Of a stretch of DNA of 64,000 nucleotides, positions 1 through 8,003 are shown piece after piece. The notes under the pieces were generated by a model. It had not been told where the DNA came from. It ran no database searches and was given only the letters and a program-made list of their open reading frames with translations. The stretch comes from Chelonobacter sp050613185. Its GTDB lineage: Bacteria; Pseudomonadota; Gammaproteobacteria; Enterobacterales; Pasteurellaceae. Both the position numbers and the translations under genes were made by a program. Within the stretch, counting starts at the first letter, position 1. Every line of letters begins with the position of its first letter. Location of the stretch: contig NZ_CP192511.1 in the NCBI RefSeq assembly GCF_050613185.1, positions 1,116,001-1,180,000 of the forward strand, written 5' to 3'.

Positions 1-378
1 AAAATTAAAGCTATGCAGGGTGGCTGTAAAGTTGGAAATGCAGTTGCTACAAGCGCGGGTAATCTACCTGCAAAATATATTTTCCATGCTGTTGGTCCTG
101 TATGGCAAGATGGGCTACATAATGAAAATTTCATTTTAGAAAAAACATATAATACTTGCTTTTCTTTAATGAAGTATTATGGACTAAAAAGCATTTCATT
201 TCCAAATATATCAACGGGAAGATATAACTTTCCCAAAAAACAAGCTGCCGAAATTGCACTGAAATCTACATGTGAGTTCTTGATAAGTAATGATTTTGTC
301 GAGAGGGTTAATTTTGTATGTTACGACTTTGAAAATTATAATCATTATTTAAATATTGTTGATGGTTATAGAAGTTGA
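1..378 (+). CDS. Macro domain protein, 5' end outside window
   Basis: The reading frame is open from base 1, so the start lies upstream and at least 125 residues are visible. The sequence shows the macro domain (ADP-ribose binding) pattern: GGCKVGNAV, then NLPAKYIFHAVGPVW, a spacer, then SISFPNISTGRYNFP followed by the AAEIAL helix. Macro domains bind or hydrolyse ADP-ribose and its adducts (YmdB, DarG and relatives). The catalytic N-terminal part is not in the window, so activity cannot be judged. It lies 60 bp upstream of a CdiA remnant on the same strand, in a run of toxin-immunity pairs. It could therefore be the immunity partner of an ADP-ribosylating CDI toxin, as DarG is for DarT; that role is inference. 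Alternatively it is an ordinary YmdB-like deacetylase. Confidence 0.8.
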   Translation, partial: KIKAMQGGCKVGNAVATSAGNLPAKYIFHAVGPVWQDGLHNENFILEKTYNTCFSLMKYYGLKSISFPNISTGRYNFPKKQAAEIALKSTCEFLISNDFVERVNFVCYDFENYNHYLNIVDGYRS

Positions 379-438
379 GGTTTTATTTGCGAAATTTAGA
401 GTTTTAAAATTTAATTAAAAGTAATTGCATAAATATTA

Positions 439-3387
439 ATGAACAAAAACACCTACCGTATAATCTTCAGCCAATCCCAACAACAATTTATTGTTGTTTC
501 GGAGCTGGCAAAATCGAAAACGCCTTCTGAGCGCAGAAGTGCGGTAGGTAACTTTGTACATTTTAGTGATGGCGTGTCTATTGATTACCAAGATCAACAC
601 GCCTCCAAAAACGCCAAATCCAACGATCGTTTAAACGCGTTGCAAACCGCGGCACTGGCAGCCAAAGGCTACGGCACCTACCAGGGCTTATCGGACAAAG
701 GTTATCTGATAAAAGGCGAAGTCGGCGTTGGCTTTAGCCAATCGAAAAGCGACAGCGCCCGTTATAGCGAAAGTGCGGTTGGCAACCATCTCAATGGGGC
801 AGAGGGTGTAAGTTTGACGGCACGCAGCGGCAATATTGATGCGACCTACACCACTCTCACCACCCGAGACAGTGAGGGCAAGCGCACGTCGGGCGGTACG
901 GTTGAGTTTGACGCGGCAGGCAAGATTTTACTGAATGCGGGCGTGGACGGTTATCGCCAACAAAGCAGCCAACGCAGCAGCGGCGCGCAAGTGGGCGTGG
1001 GTTATTCCGTCGGCGAACAAACGGGGGTCTATGCTTATGTTGAAGCCGGTTATAACCGCAGCGGTCAGCAGGGTGAAGGCATTTATCATCATAATAGTGT
1101 TGTGGATGCGGATAAGGTTATCGTCAAAAGCCAAGGCGACACCACGTTGAACGGTGCGGAGGTGCATGCCAAACAGATTCAAACCCGGATTGGCGGCGAC
1201 TTGACGATTAACAGTTTACAAGACGGGGAGCAGCAGCGAAGCAGCGGCAGCAGTGTCGGCGGACGGGTGCAGGTGTCGTTCGGTACGGCTTGGGAGGCGA
1301 GTGCCAACGCAAGCGCACAACAAGGCAGTGCCAATCGTCAACAGGTCAATCGTCAAAGCGGTTTGTTTGCCGAAGAGCACTATGATGTGGAGGCGAATAA
1401 TGTTCACTTGAACGGCGGCGCCATCACGGGCAAGCAAACCGACAAAAATCGCCTTGTTACCAACAAACTGACCTTCAACGACATTGAAAACCGTAGTGAG
1501 AGCAAGGCGGTGAGTGCGAGCATTGGGGTGAGCGCGAGTTCGGACTTGAACAAGGACGAAAACGGCAAGGTAATCAAAAACGACAAAGGCGAGCCGGAAC
1601 GAGTGACGGACGTCAGCCCGACGGGCGGCTTGCCGATGTACAGCCGCAGCAAGGATAGCAGCGTCACCAAAGCGACCTTGAGCGAAGGCACCATTATCCT
1701 CGACAAAGACAGCCAACCAACCCAAACCACGGCGGCAGCGTTGGGGATTAACAGCGACAGCACAACAGGCAACGCGCAAACCGAAAAACCAAAAGACATC
1801 AACACAACGCTTGCGACACAAAAAGCCATGCAAAGTGCGGTTGCGGACATCAGTGCAGGGGTAGCGAGCTTCAGCAAACAGCAACACACTGCCGCCCAAG
1901 CCGAACAGGCGGAAGCCCAAGCCAAGCTCGAACAAGCGGCAAAACGCGGCAATCCAGCGCAATATGAACAAGCCAAAGCCGATTACGACGCAGCCAAAAG
2001 CCAAGCGGAGGCATGGGGAACGGGCGGTGACTACAGCCGGGCACTGGATACCGCCAGCAAAGTTATCAGCCTCGCACTCGCCAACGGCAGCTCAACACAG
2101 CTATTGGCAACCGCACTTTCACCGGAAGCGAACAAACTTATTAAAGCGTCGACAACAGATAAAGAAGGCAACGTCGATAAAGAGGCGAACCTGCTCTTGC
2201 ACGGCATCCTAAGTGCGGTCGAAGCGCAAGTAAATGGCGGCAGTGCGTTGGGCGGCGCAGCGGCAGGGATAGCGGGGGAAGCGGCGGCAGAGCTGTTGGC
2301 ACAAACCCTTTACGGCAAAAGTGCAAGTGAACTAGATGAGAGGGAGCGGCAAAATATCTCGGCGTTGAGTAGTTTGAGCGGCGCATTGGCGGCAACGGTG
2401 ACGGCACAGGCAGATGGAACAGCTACGGATAGCACAACTACACTTGTTAATGCGGCAACTGGGCAAGCGATAGCGGAAAGTGCGGTTGAGAATAATTATT
2501 TAAACAGTGCTAAACATCAAGAAAAAACATATTTATTAAATCAGTTAGCAAAAGGTGAGTTAACAGAAAAAGGCAGAGAGCGATTAGAGGAGCTCATTCA
2601 AGAAGACTTGGCGACAAACAAAGCGTTACTTGATGCTTGCAGAAGTGCATATAGTGCAGAATGTGCAGAGGCAAGGAAAGATGCTATTGCAGCAAAAGAA
2701 ACTTATACGGCACTAGCTTATCATTTGCCAAAAGAAAAACAACAAGGCTATCAGGAAATTGCTGACTTATTGAATAGCACAACACCTGAAGCTAATGTTG
2801 CCCGAGTTATGTATGAAGGATATGTAGAAGGTTATAAAAATTATGGGTTTAGTCAGGAGGAGTCGGAAGAATTAGCGAGCTATACTTTAGCAGGATATAG
2901 TATAGCGGGAGCTTTATCAGGCGTTAAAATTAACCCTCAAGGTATTCTTAATAAGGTTAAATCGTTAGCCCAATATGAGGTGATTGTAGAGCCGGGAACA
3001 ATAGGGTCAAATTTTGGTAATGTTAGAATTATCAAGAAAACATCGGCGATACCTCACCCTGAACCAATAGCGGCTGGTAATGGTCTAATTTATCAATCGA
3101 ATCCTAAACATACCAAGGGGGGCGCGGGAAATCGACCTAATGCAGGGATTGAACCGACAAATTCTTTAGAACTATTTAATAGTTCTATCGAAACATCTGA
3201 TCCTAAAATAAGATTATCAATAGATACAAAAGGAAATATTCATAGATTTTTCAATGAAAGTAAGGATGGAGTAGGCGCTTTCCATTGGGCTGGAAGTACA
3301 GGTGATACTATTTCACCAATGTCCAAAAATAGAGAGCTTAAAAAATTTAATAGAGAAATAAAAAGATTAGAAGGAGGAAATAAATGA
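439..3387 (+). CDS. Internally deleted CdiA/FhaB-type exoprotein with intact toxin tip
   Basis: 982 residues. Residues 1-45 resemble the extended signal peptide region (ESPR) of large two-partner exoproteins (MNKNTYRIIFSQ, then VVSELAKSK). Instead of a complete signal peptide and a TPS domain, the sequence passes straight into haemagglutinin repeats (about 95-430). A coiled Ala/Gln-rich stretch and the pretoxin domain with the VENN motif (683-686) follow. After VENN comes a variable C-terminal region ending in a toxin tip (about 890-982) with GNRPNAGIEPTNS and HRFF...FHWAGSTGD motifs. I cannot name the toxin activity. Known CdiA proteins are several times longer and need the TPS domain for CdiB-dependent export, so this product is probably not secreted and looks like a stored cassette. 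The stop overlaps the next (immunity) start by 4 bp, the usual CDI toxin/immunity layout. Codons after VENN are AT-rich compared with the repeats before it. Confidence 0.8.
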   Translation: MNKNTYRIIFSQSQQQFIVVSELAKSKTPSERRSAVGNFVHFSDGVSIDYQDQHASKNAKSNDRLNALQTAALAAKGYGTYQGLSDKGYLIKGEVGVGFSQSKSDSARYSESAVGNHLNGAEGVSLTARSGNIDATYTTLTTRDSEGKRTSGGTVEFDAAGKILLNAGVDGYRQQSSQRSSGAQVGVGYSVGEQTGVYAYVEAGYNRSGQQGEGIYHHNSVVDADKVIVKSQGDTTLNGAEVHAKQIQTRIGGDLTINSLQDGEQQRSSGSSVGGRVQVSFGTAWEASANASAQQGSANRQQVNRQSGLFAEEHYDVEANNVHLNGGAITGKQTDKNRLVTNKLTFNDIENRSESKAVSASIGVSASSDLNKDENGKVIKNDKGEPERVTDVSPTGGLPMYSRSKDSSVTKATLSEGTIILDKDSQPTQTTAAALGINSDSTTGNAQTEKPKDINTTLATQKAMQSAVADISAGVASFSKQQHTAAQAEQAEAQAKLEQAAKRGNPAQYEQAKADYDAAKSQAEAWGTGGDYSRALDTASKVISLALANGSSTQLLATALSPEANKLIKASTTDKEGNVDKEANLLLHGILSAVEAQVNGGSALGGAAAGIAGEAAAELLAQTLYGKSASELDERERQNISALSSLSGALAATVTAQADGTATDSTTTLVNAATGQAIAESAVENNYLNSAKHQEKTYLLNQLAKGELTEKGRERLEELIQEDLATNKALLDACRSAYSAECAEARKDAIAAKETYTALAYHLPKEKQQGYQEIADLLNSTTPEANVARVMYEGYVEGYKNYGFSQEESEELASYTLAGYSIAGALSGVKINPQGILNKVKSLAQYEVIVEPGTIGSNFGNVRIIKKTSAIPHPEPIAAGNGLIYQSNPKHTKGGAGNRPNAGIEPTNSLELFNSSIETSDPKIRLSIDTKGNIHRFFNESKDGVGAFHWAGSTGDTISPMSKNRELKKFNREIKRLEGGNK
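715..1622 (+). repeat. 908-bp direct repeat, copy 1 (inside cdiA remnant)
   Basis: Bases 715-1622 match 11915-12822 with a constant offset of exactly 11200 and no indels. I count roughly a dozen single-base differences. The repeat covers the haemagglutinin-repeat part of the CdiA remnant. It flanks all the intervening toxin-immunity cassettes and could support deletion or duplication of the block by homologous recombination. Confidence 0.95.
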
Positions 3388-3911
3388 TTTTTGGATATGA
3401 TGAGTTTCCTGATAAAAAATTTCTAGTACATATAGATATACTTGAAAAAGATAATTCTTTTTTATATGGTGCTTTTAATTTTATTTTTCAAGAAAAAATA
3501 TATCCAGCATTTGGCACTGGCTGGACGATAAATCTAATAACTGAGTATATGGCAGGACTATTGCAATTTTCTGAAGGTGAATTTTACTATGAAAATAGTG
3601 ATATCCTTGATGGGAGAGAACTATTTAAAGAAGCGGTAATATCAAGACTTGGTTATTTTTATGACACTCCTCATCAGATTATTCCAGATGATGATTTTAA
3701 AAAAAAATATCCCCAAAAAATTGGTGTTGAATTGGAAGTGGCAGAATTGGGAGATTCTGGGTTGGAGATTTATGTTTTTAAAGGAAAGTGTGGGGAATAT
3801 TTAGTTTTTCATTATAACGATATTGTAACTAAAGTTAATATAGACATTAACAATCTTAAGATTTTAGTGAATAAAATATATAAATTTATTAATGAAATTA
3901 ATGTGCAATAA
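3384..3911 (+). CDS. CDI immunity protein, possibly Imm42-like
   Basis: 175 residues, AT-rich, starting 4 bp inside the upstream toxin gene (ATGA overlap), the position expected of cdiI. The N-terminus MIFGYDEF, then YGAFNFIFQEKIYPA, recalls the Imm42 group of polymorphic-toxin immunity proteins, but I cannot confirm this. It shares a layout with the immunity protein at 7489-7944: both have a short hydrophobic strand ending in IYPA and a later V-x-ELG motif. The toxin tips next to them are also related, which supports a cognate toxin-immunity family. No signal peptide is visible, so it should act in the cytoplasm. Immunity is inferred from position; no catalytic motif is seen. Confidence 0.7.
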   Translation: MIFGYDEFPDKKFLVHIDILEKDNSFLYGAFNFIFQEKIYPAFGTGWTINLITEYMAGLLQFSEGEFYYENSDILDGRELFKEAVISRLGYFYDTPHQIIPDDDFKKKYPQKIGVELEVAELGDSGLEIYVFKGKCGEYLVFHYNDIVTKVNIDINNLKILVNKIYKFINEINVQ

Positions 3912-3946
3912 TATTTAGGTTAAAGCTAGTGTTTGATGGGTGGTAA

Positions 3947-4165
3947 TTGATTCATTTCTTAACAAATACTATCTTGCAGAAAAATGGAAAGTTGAGAGAA
4001 GAAATTTTAATGCCAATGATAGAGTTAATTGGAGATATTAATGTTTTTATTCAGTGTTTGGGTCTGAAAGAAGGTGGTAATAAAATATTTTCAGCAATAG
4101 TAATTATATCAACGGACTTTAATATTGATGAATTTGACCAATTTAATATTAAACAAAGGTATTAG
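3947..4165 (+). pseudogene. Short degenerate ORF between CDI cassettes
   Basis: 72 codons open from a TTG with no ribosome binding site. Other frames across the same bases also give plausible protein fragments interrupted by stops. It sits between one immunity gene and the next VENN module, where the remains of another immunity gene would be expected. I do not recognise a family. The safest reading is decayed coding sequence. Confidence 0.3.
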
Positions 4166-5281
4166 GCGCGATTGAAGCCTACGCCACCGGCAACAATGCC
4201 GCTGCGGACGCAGCGGGTGCGGCAAGCGGCGAGTTAGCGGCAAAAATCATCACCGAACAGCTTTACGGTACAACAGCGGATAAACTTACCGAAGAGCAAA
4301 AAGAAACCGTTTCGGCGCTAAGCCAAATTGCCGCAGGCTTAAGCGGCGCCTTGGTCGGCGACAGCACCCAAAGTGCGGTTGTGAGTGCAGAGATTGGAAA
4401 ACGGGCGGTGGAGAATAATTCATTATATGGTGATGAATTTAGGTGAAAATTAGAAGAAGATAAAGCGCGTTATAAGCAAGAAGTGAGGTATAAACTCGGT
4501 CATAATACAGCCTCTCAATTGATTAACGGTGTTATTAATGTTATCGCTGAAACAGGTGATTTTGGTGTCCTTGCATTAGATGGCGCTTTTGATGCAAGTG
4601 CTGCTTTAATAACCTGTGCGATTGGCGACAGTTATTGTGGGCAGGCTAAAAAAGATTTAGCTTCAAAAAATCAGGGAGCAGTAGATGCGTTAAATAGCCT
4701 GATGAATGGTGATAGCTGGAATGCAATAAAGTCAATGGCAAATAATGCTTATTATGGAGATCAGACAGCGCTTGAACATTTATCCGGTATTTTAACCGGG
4801 ATTGCAATACCGATTAAGAATTTGCCTAAAGGAGTTAGTGCAAACGAGAAGCTGCCTGTTGTAGATAAAACAGTAGGTTATCCTATAACCGAATTTAATC
4901 ATCAAGCACATAATGCAGCAATATATGAAGCATTGAAATTAGATCTAAAAACTCAGCAAGCGGCTAATCATTTGATTGATAGCTTAAAGAATACAGGAAA
5001 ATTACCAGAGAATTATGTTAGTAAATTTAAGGCTGAAAGTTTAGGGTGGTTGCACAGGTAAAAAACCTGTGCCAGATGGAAAAATACTTGGTGGTGATAT
5101 TTATTTAAATAGTAATGGATTGTTACCAAAAGCTATTGATCGCATATGGTATGAAGCTGACGTTAATTATAATGGCACAAAAAGTAGAGGTGGGGAACGA
5201 TTATTATACTCGAATGATGGTTTGCTATATTTTACAAGAGATCATTATAACACCATTGAACCAATGGGGAGATGGAAGTGA
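4165..5281 (+). pseudogene. Orphan CdiA C-terminus with barnase-like RNase toxin, disrupted
   Basis: The fragment opens in the pretoxin domain without a start codon and reaches the VENN motif at about 4408-4419. An in-frame TGA interrupts it at 4444-4446. The frame then continues to 5061, ending in LPENYVSKFKAESLGW, the counterpart of the barnase N-terminal segment LPDNYITKSEAQALGW. About one base is missing after that tryptophan. The next frame (5069-5281) continues with GGDIYLNSNGLLP, WYEADVNY, ERLLYS and RDHYNT, which match barnase, including the Glu of READINY, the basic residues and the catalytic His of TDHYQT. Barnase-fold tips are guanyl-preferring RNases that cleave RNA in the target cytoplasm. 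With a stop and a frameshift the toxin is inactive as sequenced. The adjacent barstar-like gene is intact. The link before the tip contains GYPITE, like the cassette at 8004. Confidence 0.85.
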
Positions 5282-5613
5282 TGAATAATATAAAGCATAT
5301 TTATATTGATGGTAATAATATAAAAGATACAAAGTCATTCCATAAAAAAATAGGAGATGCTTTAAATGCTGAGTTTTTTATTCATGGTTATGGATATAAT
5401 CTTGATGCTCTGAGAGATGTAATGAGTATGGGGGCAGGGTTGAATTCGGTATTATATTGGTGTGATCATGATGTTTCAAAAAAATACTTGGGAGATGATG
5501 AGTTTTATAAAATAGTCAATGTCCTAACCTATGTTGCATCAGAGTCTAAATATAAATGTGAAGTATTTAGTCAGTATAAGGATAAATTCCCATTTAAGTT
5601 TTATTTAGAATAA
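5281..5613 (+). CDS. Barstar-like RNase inhibitor (immunity protein)
   Basis: 110 residues from the ATG at 5281, which shares one base with the stop of the barnase-like frame. An in-frame ATG at 5272 is possible but sits directly on the GGGGAG ribosome binding site. The chain shows the barstar pattern: an initial IYIDGNNI strand, a helix beginning SFHKKIGDAL, then YGYNLDALRDVMS, which aligns with the YYGENLDALWDCL region of barstar that plugs the barnase active site. It then follows the VLYW strand and a C-terminal helix. Barstar binds barnase-type RNases with very high affinity in the cytoplasm. Its retention beside a broken toxin fits selection for protection against kin carrying the active allele; that is inference. 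Somewhat longer than classical barstar (about 90 residues). Confidence 0.88.
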   Translation: MNNIKHIYIDGNNIKDTKSFHKKIGDALNAEFFIHGYGYNLDALRDVMSMGAGLNSVLYWCDHDVSKKYLGDDEFYKIVNVLTYVASESKYKCEVFSQYKDKFPFKFYLE

Positions 5614-5625
5614 AATACCTGTGAT

Positions 5626-5759
5626 AGCACAAGTTTGTAACTGGTGCTATTAAATGAATAATCTTGTATAAGGGAAAAAAGGGGTGAAGTGGAGATTGTT
5701 TAATAATGATTATTACAATCAATGCCAAGGTTTTTTGGCACCAGTTACAAACTTGTGCT
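5626..5759. repeat. Perfect 22-bp inverted repeat flanking 90 bp (MITE- or IS-remnant-like)
   Basis: The arm at 5626-5647 (AGCACAAG...ACTGGTGC) is the exact reverse complement of 5738-5759. The 90 bp between them holds no gene. Immediately to the right, CdiA haemagglutinin-repeat sequence starts abruptly. This looks like the two ends of a small inserted element or a deletion derivative of an insertion sequence. I could not identify a family or clear target-site duplication. Confidence 0.7.
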
Positions 5760-5763
5760 TGAC

Positions 5764-7479
5764 CTTCGGTTCACAAAGCCAATCCCATCAATACGACGAA
5801 AAAGGCACGACCCAAAGTGATGCGCGTGCGGCGGTAGGTAGTTTGTCCGGCAATGTGACTATCCAAGCGGGCAATCATGTCAATATTCTCGGTACCGATT
5901 TGATTGCACAGGCGGACAAGGCGATTGATATCAGCGGCAAGACACTGAAAGTGGAAGCGGGCAAAGATATCATCGAAAGCAGCGAAAAACATGAATTTAA
6001 GCAGTCGGGTTTAACCGTGGCACTGTCCACGCCGGTGACGGACGCCGCGTTAGCAGCACGGCAAAGCCTGAAACGCAGCGGAGAAGTGAAAGACAGCCGT
6101 TTGAGCGCACTTTACCAAGTGAAAGCGGCGACGGAAGCGGCGATGGCGGCACAGGCTGCCGCGAACACGGCGGACACCATCGGCAATATGATGAACGGCG
6201 CAATGCAAGAGGGGGCGACGTCGAATCCGCAGGTGAAAATCTCGCTCAGTGTCGGTTCGAGCCAATCCAAATCGACCAGCCATACTCAACAGATAACCCA
6301 CAGCGGCAGTGAAATCAATGCGGGTAATATCAACTTGCGCACGACGGAAGGCAACCTTGATATTCTCGGCTCACGCCTGAATGCCATCAACACTACACTT
6401 GACTCGGCAGGTGACATCAATATTCAATCGGTGCAAGATGAATACCGCAACCGCAGCGACAATAAAAACAGCGGTTGGAGCGTAGGCGTGTTCGTCGGCT
6501 CGAACGGCAACAGCTACGGTTTTGGCGTTGAAGGCTCGGCACAGGTCGGCAAAGGCAGAGAGAACAGCGACAGCGTGATTCAACGCAACAGCGACATCAA
6601 CACACAAAACCTGACCTTAAACAGCCAAGGCAGCACCACGGCAGCCGGTGCGGTGATTAACGCTAAACGGCTGGACGGCACGATTGCAGGGGATTTAACC
6701 CTCGCTAGCCGCCAAGACAGCAACCATTATGACAGCAAACAGGTGCAAGCCGGCGGCAGCTTCTCTATCACTTACGGCTCAGGTGGCGGCGGTTCGGTCA
6801 ATGCCAGCTTGAGCAAAGGCAAAGTGAACTATGCACAAGTGACTGAACAGACAGGGTTGAGAGTGGGCGAAGACGGCATGAACCTTCATGTTGGGGGCAA
6901 CACGCACCTGAAAGGGGCGGTAATAGACAGCCAAGCAGAGGCAAGCAAAAACCGCTTCAGCACGGGCAGTTTAACCACAGAGAATATTGAAAACCACAGC
7001 GACATCAGTATTCAGAGTATTAGCGCAGGGGTTTCAAGCAGTGGCGGCATGAGCCCAACCCAAGCGATAGGCATGGCGGCGAGCTTGCTGGGCAACATGA
7101 ATAAAAGCGACAGCAGCACGACACAAAGTGCGGTCAGCCAAAACATCAACCTCGATGTGAGAGACGGCGAAACCCCGACAGCACTTTCGCGCGACACCGA
7201 AAACGCCAATCAAAGGGCGGTGCGGGGAATAGACCTAATGCAGGGATTGAACCGACAAATTCTTTGGATTTATTTAATAAATCAGTACAGGTTGAAAAGC
7301 AAAGATTCACCATTGATTCAAATGGTAACATTCATAGGTTTATGGGGGATAGTACCCACAGTTGGCATTGGGCGGGTTCTACATCAGATAAAAGTAGCCC
7401 ATTAATATTAACCAATCGCCAAAAATCTAGCTTAAAAAAGCTATATCCTGATCAAAAACGTAATCCAAACTTAAAGTAA
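5764..7479 (+). pseudogene. CdiA haemagglutinin-repeat fragment joined out of frame to a toxin tip
   Basis: CdiA sequence begins without a credible start just after the inverted repeat. The only upstream initiator is a GTG inside that element. About 480 residues of haemagglutinin repeats follow (SQSQSHQYDEKGTTQS and onward). At about 7213 the frame runs into toxin-tip sequence in the wrong phase. In the other frame the same bases read GGAGNRPNAGIEPTNSLDLF, then FTIDSNGNIHRF and WHWAGSTSD, to 7479. This tip is a paralogue of the one ending at 3387, and the two share a nearly identical hinge at DNA level (3119-3170 versus 7215-7270). The pretoxin/VENN domain is missing, so the join skips it. 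I read this as a recombination scar that placed a toxin cassette against a repeat fragment. It is not expressed as one protein. Confidence 0.8.
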
Positions 7480-7488
7480 GGGATAATT

Positions 7489-7944
7489 ATGAATAAGTTA
7501 ATCAATGAAACAAATGATTTTGGTTTTTTCTGGTCTTGTGATGAAATTGAACGAGGGTGGTATTTTGGAGAAATAAAAATTTTAATAGGAGAGACTATAT
7601 ATCCAGCTGGAAATGATGAACTTTATACTTTGAAAATAGTTTTTTCTAATTTAAAAGAGTCATTTGTTAATAAATACTATCCAGCAGGAATAACAAAAAA
7701 TGGAGAATTTGGGGAAAAGAATTTTGATGTAAATAAATGGGGTAAACTGACATTAAAAGATGTATTTGCAATAGAAGTTACAGAGTTGGGAGGAGGACAT
7801 ACTCAATTGGGACTATGTATGGGTTATTCTGGTGATAGTGAAAGACTTTTTTATAGCTTTGATAATGAAAAGAGCTTTAATGAGATTAGATATCCAAAGG
7901 GCACAGTGGAGAAAATTATATTTTCGTTACCTGATTTTCCATAA
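7489..7944 (+). CDS. CDI immunity protein paralogue, possibly Imm42-like
   Basis: 151 residues with a good AAGGGATAAT leader 9 bp after the end of the toxin-tip frame. The chain has ILIGETIYPAG near residue 40 and IEVTELGGGH near 95, which correspond to the IYPA and VAELGDSG segments of the protein at 3384-3911. Since their neighbouring toxin tips are also related, both are likely immunity proteins of one diversified toxin family. AT-rich codon use sets it apart from the flanking core genes. Apparently intact, although its toxin is joined out of frame upstream. No signal peptide; cytoplasmic action is expected. Confidence 0.7.
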   Translation: MNKLINETNDFGFFWSCDEIERGWYFGEIKILIGETIYPAGNDELYTLKIVFSNLKESFVNKYYPAGITKNGEFGEKNFDVNKWGKLTLKDVFAIEVTELGGGHTQLGLCMGYSGDSERLFYSFDNEKSFNEIRYPKGTVEKIIFSLPDFP

Positions 7945-8003
7945 TAATTGGTGGAATATTAAATAAAATTGCCGGGCCAATCTAATTTATCCTGCACGGT
8001 ATT

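Noticed and set aside
1216..2004. 262-codon - strand frame inside the cdiA remnant
   Set aside because: Opposite strand of a recognised haemagglutinin-repeat region; no family features and no ribosome binding site.
5684..5763. True start of the haemagglutinin fragment at the GTG at 5684
   Set aside because: The GTG lies inside the inverted-repeat element and the encoded residues before 5764 do not resemble CdiA.
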